Notes: generated from the sequence alone by a model not told the origin. DNA of 64,000 nucleotides from Deroplatys truncata (GCA_030765065.1 CM060988.1:176865065-176929064); one strand, 5' to 3'. Shown: positions 1 through 12,095, counted from the first letter of the stretch. A program made the numbers and translations.

Positions 1-964
1 CTCGCAGGCATAGTTTCAATCAGGTGCTGGAACGTTTCTTGCGGAATGGCAGCCCATTCTTCACGGAGTGCGGAACTGAGGAGAGGTATCGATGTAGGTC
101 GGTGAGGCTTGGCACGAAGTCGGCGTTCCAAAACATCCCAAAGGTGTTCTATAGGATTGAAGTCAGGACTCTGTGCAGACCAGGGATGTAGTTGTCGTGT
201 AACCACTCCACAACAGCCCGTGCAGTATGAACAGGTGCTCGATCGTGTTGAAAGATGCAATCGCCATCCCCGAATTGCTCTTTAACAGTGGGAAGCAAGA
301 AGGTGCTTAAAATATCAATGTAGGTCTGCGCTGTGATCGTGCCACGCAAAACAACAAGGGGTGCAAGCTCCCTCCAGGAAAAACACGACCACGCCATAAC
401 ATCACCACCACCGAATTCCACTGCCACACGCTGGCAGATGACGTTCACTGGACATTCGCCATAACCACACCCTGCCATCGGTTCGCCACATTGTGTACCG
501 TGATTCGTCACTCCACACGTTTTGTCACTGTTCAATTGTGTAATGTTGACGCCCCTTACACCAAGCGAGGCGTCGTTTGGCATTTTCCTGCGTGATGTGT
601 GGCTTATGAGCAGCCGCTCGACCATGGAATCCAAGGTTTCTCACCTCAAGTCTAACAGTCATAGTACTTAAGGTGGATACTCATGCAGTTTGGAATTCCT
701 GTGTAACGGTCTGGATAGATGTCTGCCTATTACTCTTTACGATCCTCTTCAAATGTCGGCGGTCTCTGTCAGTCAACAGACGAGGTCGGCCTGTACGCTT
801 TTGTGCAGTACAGTCCCTTCACGTTTCCACTTCACTATCACATCAGAAACAGTGGACCTAGGGAAGTTTAGCAGTGTGGAAATCTCGCGTACAGACTTCT
901 GACACAAGTGACACCCAATCACCTGACCATGTTCGAAGTCCGTGACTTCCACGGAGCGTCCCAT
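1..964 (-). pseudogene. Tc1-like (DD34E) transposase, frameshifted
   Basis: The protein would cut and rejoin the ends of its own transposon. It starts at the ATG ending at 964 (MGRSVEVTDFEHGQVIG), with a helix-turn-helix N-terminus (ISTLLNFPRSTVSDVIVKW). A break lies between about 773 and 634. The catalytic part is open from 634 to 149: a likely first Asp in NSDKTCGVTNHGTQ, then the second Asp in FQHDRAPVH. After another frameshift near 150 the minus strand reads SPDFNPIEHLWDVLERRL, the expected third acidic motif. The last few residues run off the window. At least two frameshifts make it non-functional. Confidence 0.85.
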
Positions 965-1098
965 TCTGCTGTTTCGCGATGTCTAATGACTACTGAGGTC
1001 GCGTATAATGAGTACCAGGCATTAGGTGGCAGCACAATGCTCCTAAGATGAAAAACGTATGTTTGTGGGGGTGTTCGGATACTTTTGATCACATAGTG
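1..1098 (-). mobile_element. Tc1-like transposon, cut by window start
   Basis: A Tc1/mariner-superfamily element reads on the minus strand. Its outer end lies at about 1071-1098, where the minus strand reads CACTATGTGATCAAAAGTAT followed by CCGAACACC, a terminal inverted repeat of a kind familiar in insect Tc1-like elements. The other end lies beyond position 1, so the target duplication cannot be checked. The element sits inside a copy of the dispersed family A/B repeat: family sequence resumes directly at 1099. Confidence 0.85.
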
Positions 1099-1230
1099 TT
1101 TTTGCATGACAAATAAAATGTATATCTCTAATTTTCTGGGCATACTTGATGAAGTCCTCTTCATTCTGAATGACTTTTATATAATTCGTATACTGTAAGC
1201 GATGTAAACACCTTACTGTGCTAAAAATGT
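1099..1230 (-). repeat. Dispersed family A/B, internal fragment
   Basis: The minus strand matches the middle of the family (the stretch around AAATGTATATCTCGAATTTT in better copies). The Tc1-like element interrupts it on the left, so the family copy is the older of the two. Confidence 0.7.
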
Positions 1231-1351
1231 ATATTTCTTTGTTGTTTTATTCAAGGAGTCCCAAAATGTGTTTTAGGTGAAATCTCGGTATCCAAATTTG
1301 GGGCAAGTGTAATATTTCCTCTACCTACTATATATATATAGTACAGAAAGT
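1231..1351 (+). repeat. Dispersed family A/B, 3'-end fragment
   Basis: This runs from the post-microsatellite segment (TTCAAGGAGTCCCAAAATG) to a decayed 3' end at AGTACAGAAAGTAA. It has the opposite orientation to the fragment on its left. Confidence 0.65.
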
Positions 1352-1436
1352 AACAATCCAATGTGTGGCGTTCGCATGAAAGTAAAAACGAAATGTCAAA
1401 AAAAATTCCTAACCTGGTAATGAAGTACAGGTTCTT

Positions 1437-2035
1437 TCAAAGATGCGACCAAAGATTTGGGGGAGAAACGCCCCTTACACGGAAGATTCATCTTTTTATT
1501 TCCTAAAATATGGGTCTAATGAGGTTTATACTGAGTAATAAAGTGTATATCTTGAAGTTTATGTAAAAACACTGGTTCTTTTTCTTCTGAATGACATTTG
1601 TATAATTTTGTATAACTGATAAGAGATAGACAAAAACTTCATTTAAAACGTATATATAAATGAACACCGTTTAGTTTTTGTTTGAATGTTTGTTTCTTAT
1701 TAATCCACGTTAACCACCTCATAAATATTCACTGCAATTGATTTGAACGTTTACGTTTTTAAAGTACTAAGATACCATTCTTTTGTTTCTCGTGGTCATA
1801 TAAAGAGTCTGGAATTTCAAAGCCAGCATATTGCGTACCGCTTTTCAAAACCTTTGACTACCGCATGAGCCTACTATAATTCCTCTTGTATCTACAACAG
1901 AATGTGTATTTCAACTATTTCTGCAAACGTTGATTAACGTGCAGTCGATAGAAACGCATGCTTTGGTATGAATCGGTTATAGCAAAGAAAAACTAAACCA
2001 TGGTGTCAGAGAAAGTCATGAGATTTTTCACATCT
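1437..2035 (-). repeat. Dispersed family B, old minus-strand copy
   Basis: The order of family blocks is reversed: CTGAATGACATTTGTATAAT, then AACTGATAAGAGATAGACAA, then CTTGTATCTACAACAGAATG, ending near CAGAGAAAGTCATGAG, the reverse complement of the family 5' end. It is strongly diverged. Confidence 0.7.
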
Positions 2036-2156
2036 TTTGTCATTTAGAATCTTTGGGAACAGATGTACTATTGAACATATGTTTGGCACGATAGCATGCT
2101 TGATTTTTCTTCATCTCCTTCCTCAACGGATCACCCCTCTTTGTAGGACTTACAAG

Positions 2157-5100
2157 TCAATGCCTTGGGTCAGTAGCCTGTCGAGGAGCAAGCAAACTCT
2201 GGACCATAGCATATCTAGGATGGGTGATCAGCCCAATGCCTTGAGTCAGTAGTCTGTCGAGGAGCAAGCAAACTCTGGATCGTGGCATATCCAGGATGGG
2301 TGATCAGCCCAATGTCTTGTGTCAGCACTCTGTCGAGGAGCAAACAAACTATGGAACATAGCATATCCAGGATGGGTGATCACCCCAATGCCTTGAGTCA
2401 GTAGTCTGTCGAGGAGCAAGCAAACTCTGGACCATAGCATATCCAGGATGGGTGATCAGCCCAATACCTTGGGTCAGTAGCCTGTCAAGGAGCAAGCAAA
2501 CTTTGGATCATAGCATATCCAGGATGGGTGATCAGCCCAATGCCTTGTGGTCAGTAGTCTGTCGAGGAGCAAGCAAACTTTAGATCATAGCATATCCAGG
2601 ATGGGTGATCAGCCCAATGCCTTGTGGTCAGTAGTCTGTCGAGGAGCAAGCACACTTTGGATCATAGCATATCCAGGATGGGTGATCAGCTCAATGCCTT
2701 GTGGTCAGTAGTCTGTCGAGGAGCAAGCAAACTTTAGATCATAGCATATCCAGGATGGGTGATCAGCCCAATGTCTTGGGTCAGTAGCCTGTCAAGGAGC
2801 AAGCAAACTTTGGATCATAGCATATCCAGGATGGGTGATCAGCCCAATGCCTTGGGTCAGTAGTGTGTCGAGGAGCAAGCAAACTTTAGATGATAGCATA
2901 TCCAGGATGGGTGATCAGCTCAATGCCTTGTGGTCAGTAGTCTGTCGAGGAGCAAGCAAACTTTAGATCATAGCATATCCAGGATGGGTGATCAGCCCAA
3001 TGCCTTGGGTCAGTAGCCTGTCAAGGAGCAAGCAAACTTTGGATCATAGTATATCCAGGATGGGTGATCAGCCCAATGCCTTGTGGTTAGTAGTCTGTCG
3101 AGGAGCAAGCAAACTTTAGATCATAGCATATCCAGGATGGGTGATCAGCTCAATGCCTTGTGGTCAGTAGTCTGTCGAGGAGCAAGCAAACTTTAGATCA
3201 TAGCATATCCAGGATGGGTGATCAGCCCAATGCCTTGGGTCAGTAGCCTGTCAAGGAGCAAGCAAACTTTGGATCATAGCATATCCAGGATGGGTGATCA
3301 GTCCAATGCCTTGTGGTCAGTAGTCTGTCGAGGAGCAAGCAAACTTTAGATCATAGCATATCCAGGATGGGTGATCAGCCCAATGCCTTGTGGTCAGTAG
3401 TCTGTCGAGGAGCAAGCACACTTTGGATCATAGCATATCCAGGATGGGTGATCAGCTCAATGCCTTGTGGTCAGTAGTCTGTCGAGGAGCAAGCAAACTT
3501 TAGATCATAGCATATCCAGGATGGGTGATCAGCCCAATGCCTTGGGTCAGTAGCCTGTCAAGGAGCAAGCAAACTTTGGATCATAGTATATCCAGGATGG
3601 GTGATCAGCCCAATGCCTTGTGGTTAGTAGTCTGTCGAGGAGCAAGCAAACTTTAGATCATAGCATATCCAGGATGGGTGATCAGCTCAATGCCTTGTGG
3701 TCAGTAGTCTGTCGAGGAGCAAGCAAACTTTAGATCATAGCATATCCAGGATGGGTGATCAGCTCAATGCCTTGTGGTCAGTAGTCTGTCGAGGAGCAAG
3801 CAAACTTTAGATCATAGCATATCCAGGATGGGTGATCAGCCCAATGCCTTGGGTCAGTAGCCTGTCAAGGAGCAAGCAAACTTTGGATCATAGCATATCC
3901 AGGATGGGTGATCAGTCCAATGCCTTGTGGTCAGTAGTCTGTCGAGGAGCAAGCAAACTTTAGATCATAGCATATCCAGGATGGGTGATCAGCCCAATGC
4001 CTTGTGGTCAGTAGTCTGTCGAGGAGCAAGCACACTTTGGATCATAGCATATCCAGGATGGGTGATCAGCTCAATGCCTTGTGGTCAGTAGTCTGTCGAG
4101 GAGCAAGCAAACTTTAGATCATAGCATATCCAGGATGGGTGATCAGCCCAATGCCTTGGGTCAGTAGCCTGTCAAGGAGCAAGCAAACTTTGGATCATAG
4201 TATATCCAGGATGGGTGATCAGCCCAATGCCTTGTGGTTAGTAGTCTGTCGAGGAGCAAGCAAACTTTAGATCATAGCATATCCAGGATGGGTGATCAGC
4301 TCAATGCCTTGTGGTCAGTAGTCTGTCGAGGAGCAAGCAAACTTTAGATCATAGCATATCCAGGATGGGTGATCAGCCCAATGCCTTGGGTCAGTAGCCT
4401 GTCAAGGAGCAAGCAAACTTTGGATCATAGCATATCCAGGATGGGTGATCAGCCCAATGCCTTGTGGTCAGTAGTCTGTCGAGGAGCAAGCAAACTTTAG
4501 ATCATAGCATATCCAGGATGGGTGATCAGCCCAATGCCTTGTGGTCAGTAGTCTGTCGAGGAGCAAGCACACTTTGGATCATAGCATATCCAGGATGGGT
4601 GATCAGCTCAATGCCTTGTGGTCAGTAGTCTGTCGAGGAGCAAGCAAACTTTAGATCATAGCATATCCAGGATGGGTGATCAGCCCAATGCCTTGGGTCA
4701 GTAGCCTGTCAAGGAGCAAGCAAACTTTGGATCATAGCATATCCAGGATGGGTGATCAGCCCAATGCCTTGGGTCAGTAGTCTGTCGAGGAGCAAGCAAA
4801 CTCTGGACCATAGCATATCTAGGATGGGTGATCAGCGCAATGCCTTGTGTCAGCAGTCTGTCGAGGAGCAAGGAAACTCTGGACCACAGCATCTCCAGGA
4901 TGGGTGATCAGCCCAATGCCTTGTGGCCAGTAGTCTGTCGAGGAGCAAGCAAACTTTAGATCATAGCATATCCAGGATGGGTAATCAGCCCAATGCCTTG
5001 GGTCAGTAGCATGTCGTGGAGCAAGCAAACTTTAGATCATAGCATATCCAGGATGGGTGATCAGCCCAATGCCTTGGGTCAGTACCATGTCGAGGAGCAA

Positions 5101-5685
5101 GCAAACTTTAGATCGTAGCATATTCAGGATGGGTGATCATCAGCCCAATGCCTTGGGTCAGTAGCCTGTCAAGGAGCAAGCAAACTTTGGATCATAGCAT
5201 ATCCAGGATGGGTAATCAGCCCAATGCCTTGGGTCAGTAGCCTGTCGAGGAGCAAGCAAACTCTGGATCATAGTATATCCAGGATGGGTGATCAGCCCAA
5301 TGCCTTGGGTCAGTAGCCTGTCGAGGAGCAAGCAAACTCTGGATCATAGTATATCCAGGATGGGTGATCAGCCCAATGCCTTGTGTCAGTAGTCTGTCGA
5401 GGAGCAAGCAAACTCTGGATCATAGCATATCCAGGATGGGTGATCAGCCCAATGCCTTTTGTCAGTAGTCTGTCGAGGAGCAAGCAAACTCTGGACCACA
5501 GCATCTCCAGGATGGGTGATCAGCCCAATGCCTTGGGTCAGTAGTCTGTCGAGGAGCAAGCAAACTCTGGACCATAGCATCTCCAGGATGGGTGATCAGC
5601 CCAATGCCTTTTGTCAGTAGTCTGTCGAGGAGCAAGCAAACTCTGGATCATAGCATATCCAGGATGGACGATCAGTCCAGTGCCG
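2157..5685. repeat. 76/77-bp satellite array with higher-order repeats
   Basis: About 46 head-to-tail units of 76 or 77 bp run from CAATGCCTTGGGTCAGTAGC to GCATATCCAGGATGGACGAT. Units keep blocks such as GTCGAGGAGCAAGCAAACTT and ATCCAGGATGGGTGATCAGC. Three unit types can be told apart: CCTGTCAAGG with TTTGGATC, TCTGTCGAGG with TTTAGATC, and one with AAGCACACTTTGG. They recur in a fixed order. The anchor GGATCATAG of the first type falls at 2504, 3041, 3578, 4192 and 4729, spacings of 537, 537, 614 and 537 bp, that is 7, 7, 8 and 7 units. Outside about 2470-4760 the units are more mixed. Short open frames on the minus strand are by-products of the repeat. Confidence 0.97.
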
Positions 5686-5794
5686 GGTATGGTGGCGAAG
5701 AAGGAAATGAACTGTAGCGATGAAAGGGATAACAGAACGTTTGCAGATCAAATTATCCAACCCAAGCATTCGACTAGCAACCGAGGAAAACTGC

Positions 5795-5822
5795 AAAAAA
5801 AAAAAAAAAAAAAAAAAAAAAA
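5795..5822 (+). repeat. Poly-A run (28 A)
   Basis: An uninterrupted run of 28 adenines. It could be a retroposition tail, but no target-site duplication or retrotransposon 3' end is visible next to it. Confidence 0.9.
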
Positions 5823-6836
5823 CCGTCGGTAACTGAATCCATTCAGTAAATTTAAATTTATAGCGAAAGTATGTTTTAGTGCGCAAGTGAATGAATATGC
5901 GAAAAAATGAAAGGAATAAAAGTAAAGCGACTAAAACTAGAGAAATATAGCTTTATGCTTGAAATTGCTGATGATATAAAATCAGAATGGTCATTGCTTT
6001 ATGAGGAGGGGCAAATTATGCGTCTTCATGCATCTACTACCAAAATCACAATTTCAGTACACGTTCACGAACTTCGTTCATAATATTAAATCCGAGACCT
6101 CCAGTTTATATAACTCGACTCCAATCTTTGTTTTTTTTTTAGGGAGTATCCAATTGCCTGTTTGTTTTAGAGGAGGATTGTGTTTCTAGTTAACTGCTCC
6201 GTTTTTATTAGAGTTTAGTCTTTCTTTACAAACAAAAGAACGGAGAAGAATCTGAGCTTCAGAGGAAAGCGAGATTCTGTGTAGAATGCAAAGTTTATAA
6301 AGTTGACACCGAGGGGCTCTGCCTACCTGACTGCTAACTAGGATTCGCAAAGGGATTTTCGTACCCAAAAAGGCTAGAGAATTACGTCACTACATTCTTA
6401 TTTTTACCCTTGTCATGGAAAGAGAGTACCAAATAGCAAGACCTTTCAAATTTGATCTTTACGAGAAATTGTTAATGAAATAAACATATAAAATGTCCAA
6501 AACGAGGAATTAAAAATATTTGTTTAAATATATATTCTAATGCAATGAAAAATACATGTGGAAATATATTTTTTATTACTTTTTTACTCTTAGAGAAACA
6601 AATATTGACTTCGTAAACACATAATTTTCTCCTAATTTTGAACATTTAATGAATATAATTTTTCTCTTGCTGATGAATATAGCTCGGTGCAATAGCTACT
6701 AAAATTAAAATAGACAGGCAAATAGGCACTAATATAGGCATTAACAGTAATTATAAGCATTGAAAGAGGCAATCATTTATTTCTTTACCACTTAATAACA
6801 CATTTTGACATGATAGAACAGGATACAAATAAGGCC

Positions 6837-6869
<33 letters not shown>

Positions 6870-6870
6870 T
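6837..6870 (+). repeat. (AAT)n microsatellite
   Basis: About eleven AAT units in a row. Confidence 0.95.
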
Positions 6871-8130
6871 TCTTTGCTTCCCTTTTATGCAACTATATTT
6901 TGTGCTGAAAACTTTCTTTTAAAGCATTTCTATGCATAGGAAATTAGTCTTACGCTATACCTGTATGCTATACTCGCGACCCGAGTTTGACCTGCGTAAA
7001 CACAAACAAATGAAAGGAAAGAAGAAATATTTCCATGCGTTGTATTATCTCACGTTTTAAAATTCTGTATTGTTTCTGCTGTTTTCACAGATTTTAATCA
7101 CCGGAGCAGGTGCATGTAATGGCTGAGAGTGCGTCACCAAACCAGGCTGTTGCAGAAACGCGATTTAGTACGTCAGCTAAATCAGCTTCATAAATATCTC
7201 ATTAACGCTGCATGTTACATGAACAGCTCTACTCCTTTCCCCATTATTTGTATGGTTTCATTTACATCAAAATCTATGGAATGTTGCTTTGATTCACCCA
7301 CAGGAAACGCAATCAACGTCTATCAAGAGCTATAGTCCCAGCAACTCTTTGGGGAAACGTGCGAGGCAATAACTAGAAGTCCCGACTCCTTTCATTCCTT
7401 GTCTAGCATAAAGTTAAGCGCAACAACTTTCAGTAACACAAATCTTAAAAATGTATAAGTATCGGAAATGTATCGTAAGTTTATTTCGAAGTATTAGACA
7501 TATTTCGATACCGAGGATCAGATAAAGTTCCATCCCTAATAATGATGGATTAATCAATCCAGTGGTGGCTACTTGATCTTAACTTCCGAAACTCTGATCG
7601 GGACCATATCACACCTTGTAAACAAATTCCAGCTGGCATTTGTATCACTGCTACATTCGTTATTACCTTGCTCTGTACTAAGCCTATACATTATCCATAC
7701 TTAATCACTGTAAGCATTTAATTCTGATTAAATGGTACGCTAAACCCATATAATGAACTGTGTGACCTAACCATCTGCTGTATCATTTATATTAGGACAG
7801 AGAAATCCTCCTGCACGGACCTTCAAACCGTTTATGGTTATTTCGCGAAATAATGGATTATAAATACATGCATACCAAGAATTAACTCACCAGAATGTAT
7901 AGTCTTCTTTATAAAGGAACTGTGGCTTACCTGAAAAGAAAGAAAATCCAGTAAGGTTCTCTCCACATCAATATTCCCCACATCACATTCTACAGAGTGA
8001 TTAAAAAGTCTCGATCCGTTTCAGTGTGGCAAATTCTCCACTAAAGCTTGAAAACAACGGCCATACCATAAGAAACGGCTATGTGTTTCTTTTACAGGTA
8101 ATCTGAAAGATGCTATCCGTTGAATAAAAA

Positions 8131-9055
8131 TCTGACGTGTTACACTCACATGACTTTCTCTACTCTTGTACAAACTATTTTTACAAACGCTTATTCTCTA
8201 TCTACTTCATATTAATCGAGATAAACATTTGCAGACTCTATCTTATTGCTAATTTTCTTGTAGATGCAAGGGGAATATATATTTACAAGGGCAATATAGA
8301 AATACAGTAACCTTTAAGTACATACATATCTCTTAATAGCTAGTTGCTAGGTGCAGCACCATTCCCATTGCCACAGATTAATACTCTTTGCATATCCAAG
8401 ACAAAAAAAATGAATAACGAATTCTCATTTGAGAAAATAAGCATTGAAAAATTTAAGAGAATAACAAGCAAAATCTCGAAAATGGTTCACTCAACAAAAA
8501 AAATGTACATGACAAATTGTGTATTTTAACGCGATCTACATTTTTTGTGTAGTAAAATTTTGTCTATCTCTTATGATTTACCAGTTATGCAAAAGTCGAT
8601 CACAATGAAGAACACTTTTGGAGACATTCCCAGAAAATTCAACATATACATTTTATTTGCCATGAAAATATCTTACACATATGATATTTTAATCAAAATC
8701 GTTAGAGCCAGTTCTGAGAAAATTAAAATTTTCGAAAAATCTTCCATGTAAAGGTTATCCTGGGGTGGGGGGGATTTTCTTCAAAACCTTTGTGTCGCAT
8801 CTCTGGAAGATACTGAACCTAAATACCAAGTTTGGTGTTTATCCGACTATTCGTTTCTGAGTTATGCTGTTCACAGACAGACAGACAGACAGACAGACAC
8901 ACACACACACACACACACACACACGGGCATGTTTCCAACATTTTTTTTTATTCAGGGGGTCTCAAAACATGTATTTCCGGTGAAATCTCGGTATCGAATT
9001 TTTGGGTGGAATACAATACTTCCCCTAATTACTATACGTAGTAGAGAAAGTAAAA
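8131..9055 (+). mobile_element. Family A copy, nearly complete
   Basis: It starts TCTGACGTGTTACACTC and ends at ACTATACGTAGTAGAGAAAG plus TAAAA. The internal CAGA/CA microsatellite is at 8873-8924. It lies inside the DD41D-like transposon, so it arrived after that element. Confidence 0.85.
8873..8924 (+). repeat. (CAGA)n(CA)n microsatellite inside family A
   Basis: CAGA units pass directly into CA units at the conserved microsatellite position of the family. Confidence 0.95.
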
Positions 9056-10015
9056 AAGAGCTGCAGTTTCGGCGCGTGTAAGGGGTTCAGGCGAACTTCG
9101 TAAGAACGTTTCATAAAATCCCTCTCACTAGGGCTAATATCAGACTACTGGTTCAAAAATTTAAGACCACGGGTAGTGTGCGGGATGAGAAACGTTCCGC
9201 TGGGGCCAGTGTGCTGGCTCAAGCTGTGCAACAGGTAGAGGATGCAATTACCATAAGCCTAAAAGCATCAGCCAGGAGGTTAAGTCGGGAGTTGGGTGTA
9301 CCACAATCGACAGTGTGGCAAATTCTCCACTAAAGCTTGAAAACAACGGCCATACCTCCTCCAAATCTGTCATAAGCTGGAAAGGGAGGACTACTGGTCG
9401 CGAAGCAATGTGTTGCGACCTGTCGAAGAGGATAATTTGCTACAAAATGTGCTTTTCAGCATGGAAGCCACTGGCATATGGCATGGTCAACCGACACAAC
9501 TGCAGAGTGTGGGCAGATGAACTGCCTAATCAGATCGTCGAGTGGGAACGAAACATCGCAAAAGTCAATGTACAGTTGGGGATTAGACTGTAAGCTTTAT
9601 GGACCATTCTCCTTAGCAGAACCCACAATCACAGGCATTGAGTATCTGGACATGCTACACCTGTTCCTTCAACCACAAATGCGGCAGGATGACATTTTGA
9701 AAATGGTGGTTTTCCAACAGGATGGAGCACCTCCTCATTTCGCTCTTGTTCGTGAATACCTGCAAAACACATTTCCTCGTAGGTGGATTGGTAGGGGTTC
9801 ACACAGCATCTGGGCTCCACGTTCCCCTGACCTAACACTTCTTGACTTTTTTGCATGGGGTACATCAAATCAAAGGTGTACAGTCAAAATCAAATCCACT
9901 GACGATGGGGGTTTCAGGCGATGCTGAAAATCACACCTCGAATGATACTGTTCCGCTCAGCCGTACGTCACTGGGAATTGTGTGGAAGTTCAGGGTGGCC
10001 ATGTGGAATAAACTT
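9056..10015 (+). pseudogene. DD41D-like transposase, broken
   Basis: The first part reads in one frame to a stop in the HTH region (RRLSRELGVPQSTVWQILH, stop at about 9331). The next block, MVNRHNCRVWADELPNQIV, is typical of the DDE_3-type ITm transposases that I remember from insects. The second catalytic Asp is kept in FQQDGAPPHF and the third lies in APRSPDLTLLDFFAWG. About 40 residues separate them after one apparent residue loss, which points to the DD41D group. The first catalytic Asp looks lost (FSAWK where FSDE is expected). Stops and frameshifts throughout mean it is dead. Confidence 0.8.
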
Positions 10016-10229
10016 TGATGAATTGTGTATTACTGTGAACTAAGGTCTACATTCATAGTATTGGTTTCAATCTAAAATGTTGTTCACAGAAGTGGATCGA
10101 GACATTATAATCAGCCTGTACTTACATAAACTTTGTTAGCAAATCACATTTTTTTCACTTTAAAGAATCAGCCTTGACAAGATTTTCCACAATTCAGTAG
10201 GTAACCTGAAACCTCGAAAAACTAAAAAC

Positions 10230-10580
10230 ATTTTCTGAAAAAGTTCTCTCTATGTGTGTATGTCATATGCATTACTCAAAAACGAGAATTCGGTTAAATA
10301 CCAAACTTCATATCCAAGCTCGCCGTTTTTTAAGGATACCACACCAAGATTTAAAAAGAAAATCCTTGCATCAAACTACCATTTTAATGCAAGAATGTTA
10401 CTTATGTTTTTATTTTCGCAAAAAATTGCCTAACGATGTTTATTTAACTGTCCATTTGCATGAAAGTAACATGTATCTCTTGAGTTTTGTGCTAACAGCC
10501 TGTGATGTCCTCTTCATGTGAATTAATTTTGTATAACTGATACGGTATAAGAGATAAAAAAAACTTGCCACTGTAAAAAT
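10230..10580 (-). repeat. Dispersed family B, degraded fragment
   Basis: On the minus strand it runs from the segment after the microsatellite back through the TATAACTGATACGGTATAAG block. No clean ends remain. Confidence 0.65.
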
Positions 10581-10659
10581 GTAGGTAGGTATCCTTAAAA
10601 GATATTAGTTTTATTGGTGTGAATTTTTCAATAATATTATCATTACTATTTCTAGTAAT

Positions 10660-10788
10660 TAGTTAAAGTAAGTAGAGTAAGTAGTGCATTCTATCCAAAA
10701 ATTAGATATATAAATTTCACTGGAAATACACGTTTTGATTTCTCCTGAATAAGAAAAATAATTTTAGAAAAATACCTCTCTCTCTGTA

Positions 10789-10842
<54 letters not shown>

Positions 10843-11205
10843 CAGTGGTAACTCAAAAACAAAAAGTCGGTTAAATACCGAGGTTGGTATTTCGGTCCAG
10901 CATCTTCCAAGATTTTCGTTATTTACGCAGGAAATGTTTCGCTATTTCTGATTGTCAAACATGACAAATGGCAAATGAAATGTATCTTGAATTTTCTGAA
11001 TAGCCTATGAAGTTCTCTTCAATCTGAATGACTTGTATAATTGGTAAAGCGTAAGAGATAGACAAAATCTTGCTTATACCTACAGCGAATGTGTAAATCC
11101 GTATTAGTTTATCTAGAATAAGAAGAAGCAGACATAAGAATAAGTTTTAGTAAGAGTAGTTTGTGGAAGAATGGTCAGAGAAAGTCATGTGAATGAAATA
11201 CTTAA
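10660..11205 (-). repeat. Dispersed family B, minus-strand copy with GT/GA microsatellite
   Basis: The 3' end is at AAGTAGAGTAAGTAGTGCAT and the 5' end at AGAGAAAGTCATGTGAATG. The family microsatellite has become (TG)n followed by (GA)n at 10793-10840. Confidence 0.75.
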
Positions 11206-11465
11206 GATTTTTTAAAAATAGAAGTCGATATTCGTTTTTTTCTCGTGGCCATGCAAAGCGTAAGGAATTTTAAAGCTATTACATAGCGGCCCGCTTTTTA
11301 AATCCTGACTATTGCTTTAGCATGCTACATCCCGCTTATACCTGCAATGCAATTTGTAAACGTGTAATGACGGCTTATCTCGATTAACAAAAAACAGAAG
11401 AATAAGCCTTTGTAAGAACAACTTGTAGAACAGTGAGTACAGAAAGTCATGTGAGTGCAACACTT
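11206..11465 (-). repeat. Dispersed family B, 5' fragment
   Basis: The minus strand carries the 5' third of the family, ending in CAGAAAGTCATGTGAGTGCA. It directly follows another copy in the same orientation. Confidence 0.7.
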
Positions 11466-11544
11466 TTTTCTTAAAAATCTTCATTTCGCATCTGTGGAAG
11501 ATACTAAATTTAAATACCAAAATAAGGAGAGCATACACTGGTAA

Positions 11545-12095
11545 ACGGATCCTTATCTTCTCAAATAGCTAGGCCGCACTTATGGCTCTAAGTAGTCATA
11601 AGGTCATGCTCATCTGGATGCCGGGTCATTGTGGCATAGAGGGAAATGAAAAACCTGATGAACTTGCAAGACAAGAAGCAGTTTCAAAATTTATTGGGCC
11701 AGAACCGGCTCTAGGAAGATCTCAATGCTTAGTATGAGAGGCTATTAACACTGGTTCAAAGTAGATCACACAAAACCATACTTAAAACTCTAGGAAACAA
11801 ACATGGTAAACTATTTATAGAAAACCATGTAAGAAAAGAGCTGAAAGCTTACTTAAATGTGACAGACTTCAGTTGAGAACAATTATTGTATTTCTCACAG
11901 GACATGCTCCTGTGTAAAAACATCTTAACATGATGGAGTGTTTCAGGGTGACTTAGATTGCAGATTGTGCAAGAAAGAAACTGAAACAGCCCAGCGCATT
12001 AAATGCTGCTGCGAAGCTTTGGCTCACAGGAGATATACTGCTTTTGGGGAAATGCTTTTAGAACCAGAAAAATTTGAAATCACATCTGTTATCAG
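11545..12095 (+). pseudogene. LINE fragment: RNase H end and C-terminal zinc knuckle
   Basis: This is the 3' part of a non-LTR retrotransposon ORF2 of the RNase-H-bearing (I/Jockey-like) kind. The RNase H tail reads VMLIWMPGHCGIEGNEKPDE followed by LARQ. Further on, LKCDRLQLRTIIVFLTGHAP precedes the cysteine knuckle DCRLCKKETE...CEALAHRRY and LLEPEKFE. Several stops and frameshifts break it. It ends at a 5'-truncated family A copy, so either the LINE 3' end or the repeat 5' end was lost at that junction. It is too decayed for a clade call. Confidence 0.85.

Larger units (their letters stand above)
5686..7992. other. Unassigned AT-rich DNA
   Basis: No gene or known element is recognised. It contains a 28-A run at 5795-5822 and an (AAT)n microsatellite at 6837-6870. 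The A run lies 110 bp after the satellite, but I see no retroelement body before it. Confidence 0.6.
7993..10118 (+). mobile_element. DD41D-like ITm transposon split by a family A copy
   Basis: The left end reads CAGAGTGATTAAAAAGTCTC and the right end, reverse-complemented, reads CAGGCTGATTATAATGTCTC. Both go on to GATCC and are flanked by TA (7991-7992 and 10119-10120), the usual ITm target duplication. Total span is 2126 bp, of which about 925 bp is an inserted family A repeat (8131-9055), leaving about 1.2 kb of its own DNA. A 45-bp internal segment occurs twice, at 8022-8067 and 9311-9355. Confidence 0.8.

Noticed and set aside
2246-5580. Several 64-codon minus-strand ORFs (MLWSRVCLLLDRLL...)
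   Set aside because: They are the satellite unit read in one frame. The 76/77-bp unit shifts frame each time, so the frames end quickly and there is no gene.
2157-5685. CRISPR-like regular repeats
   Set aside because: Units are directly adjacent with no unique spacers, and the context is eukaryotic. It is a satellite.
5795-5822. Retroposition tail
   Set aside because: The A run has no recognisable retroelement or processed gene before it and no target duplication around it.
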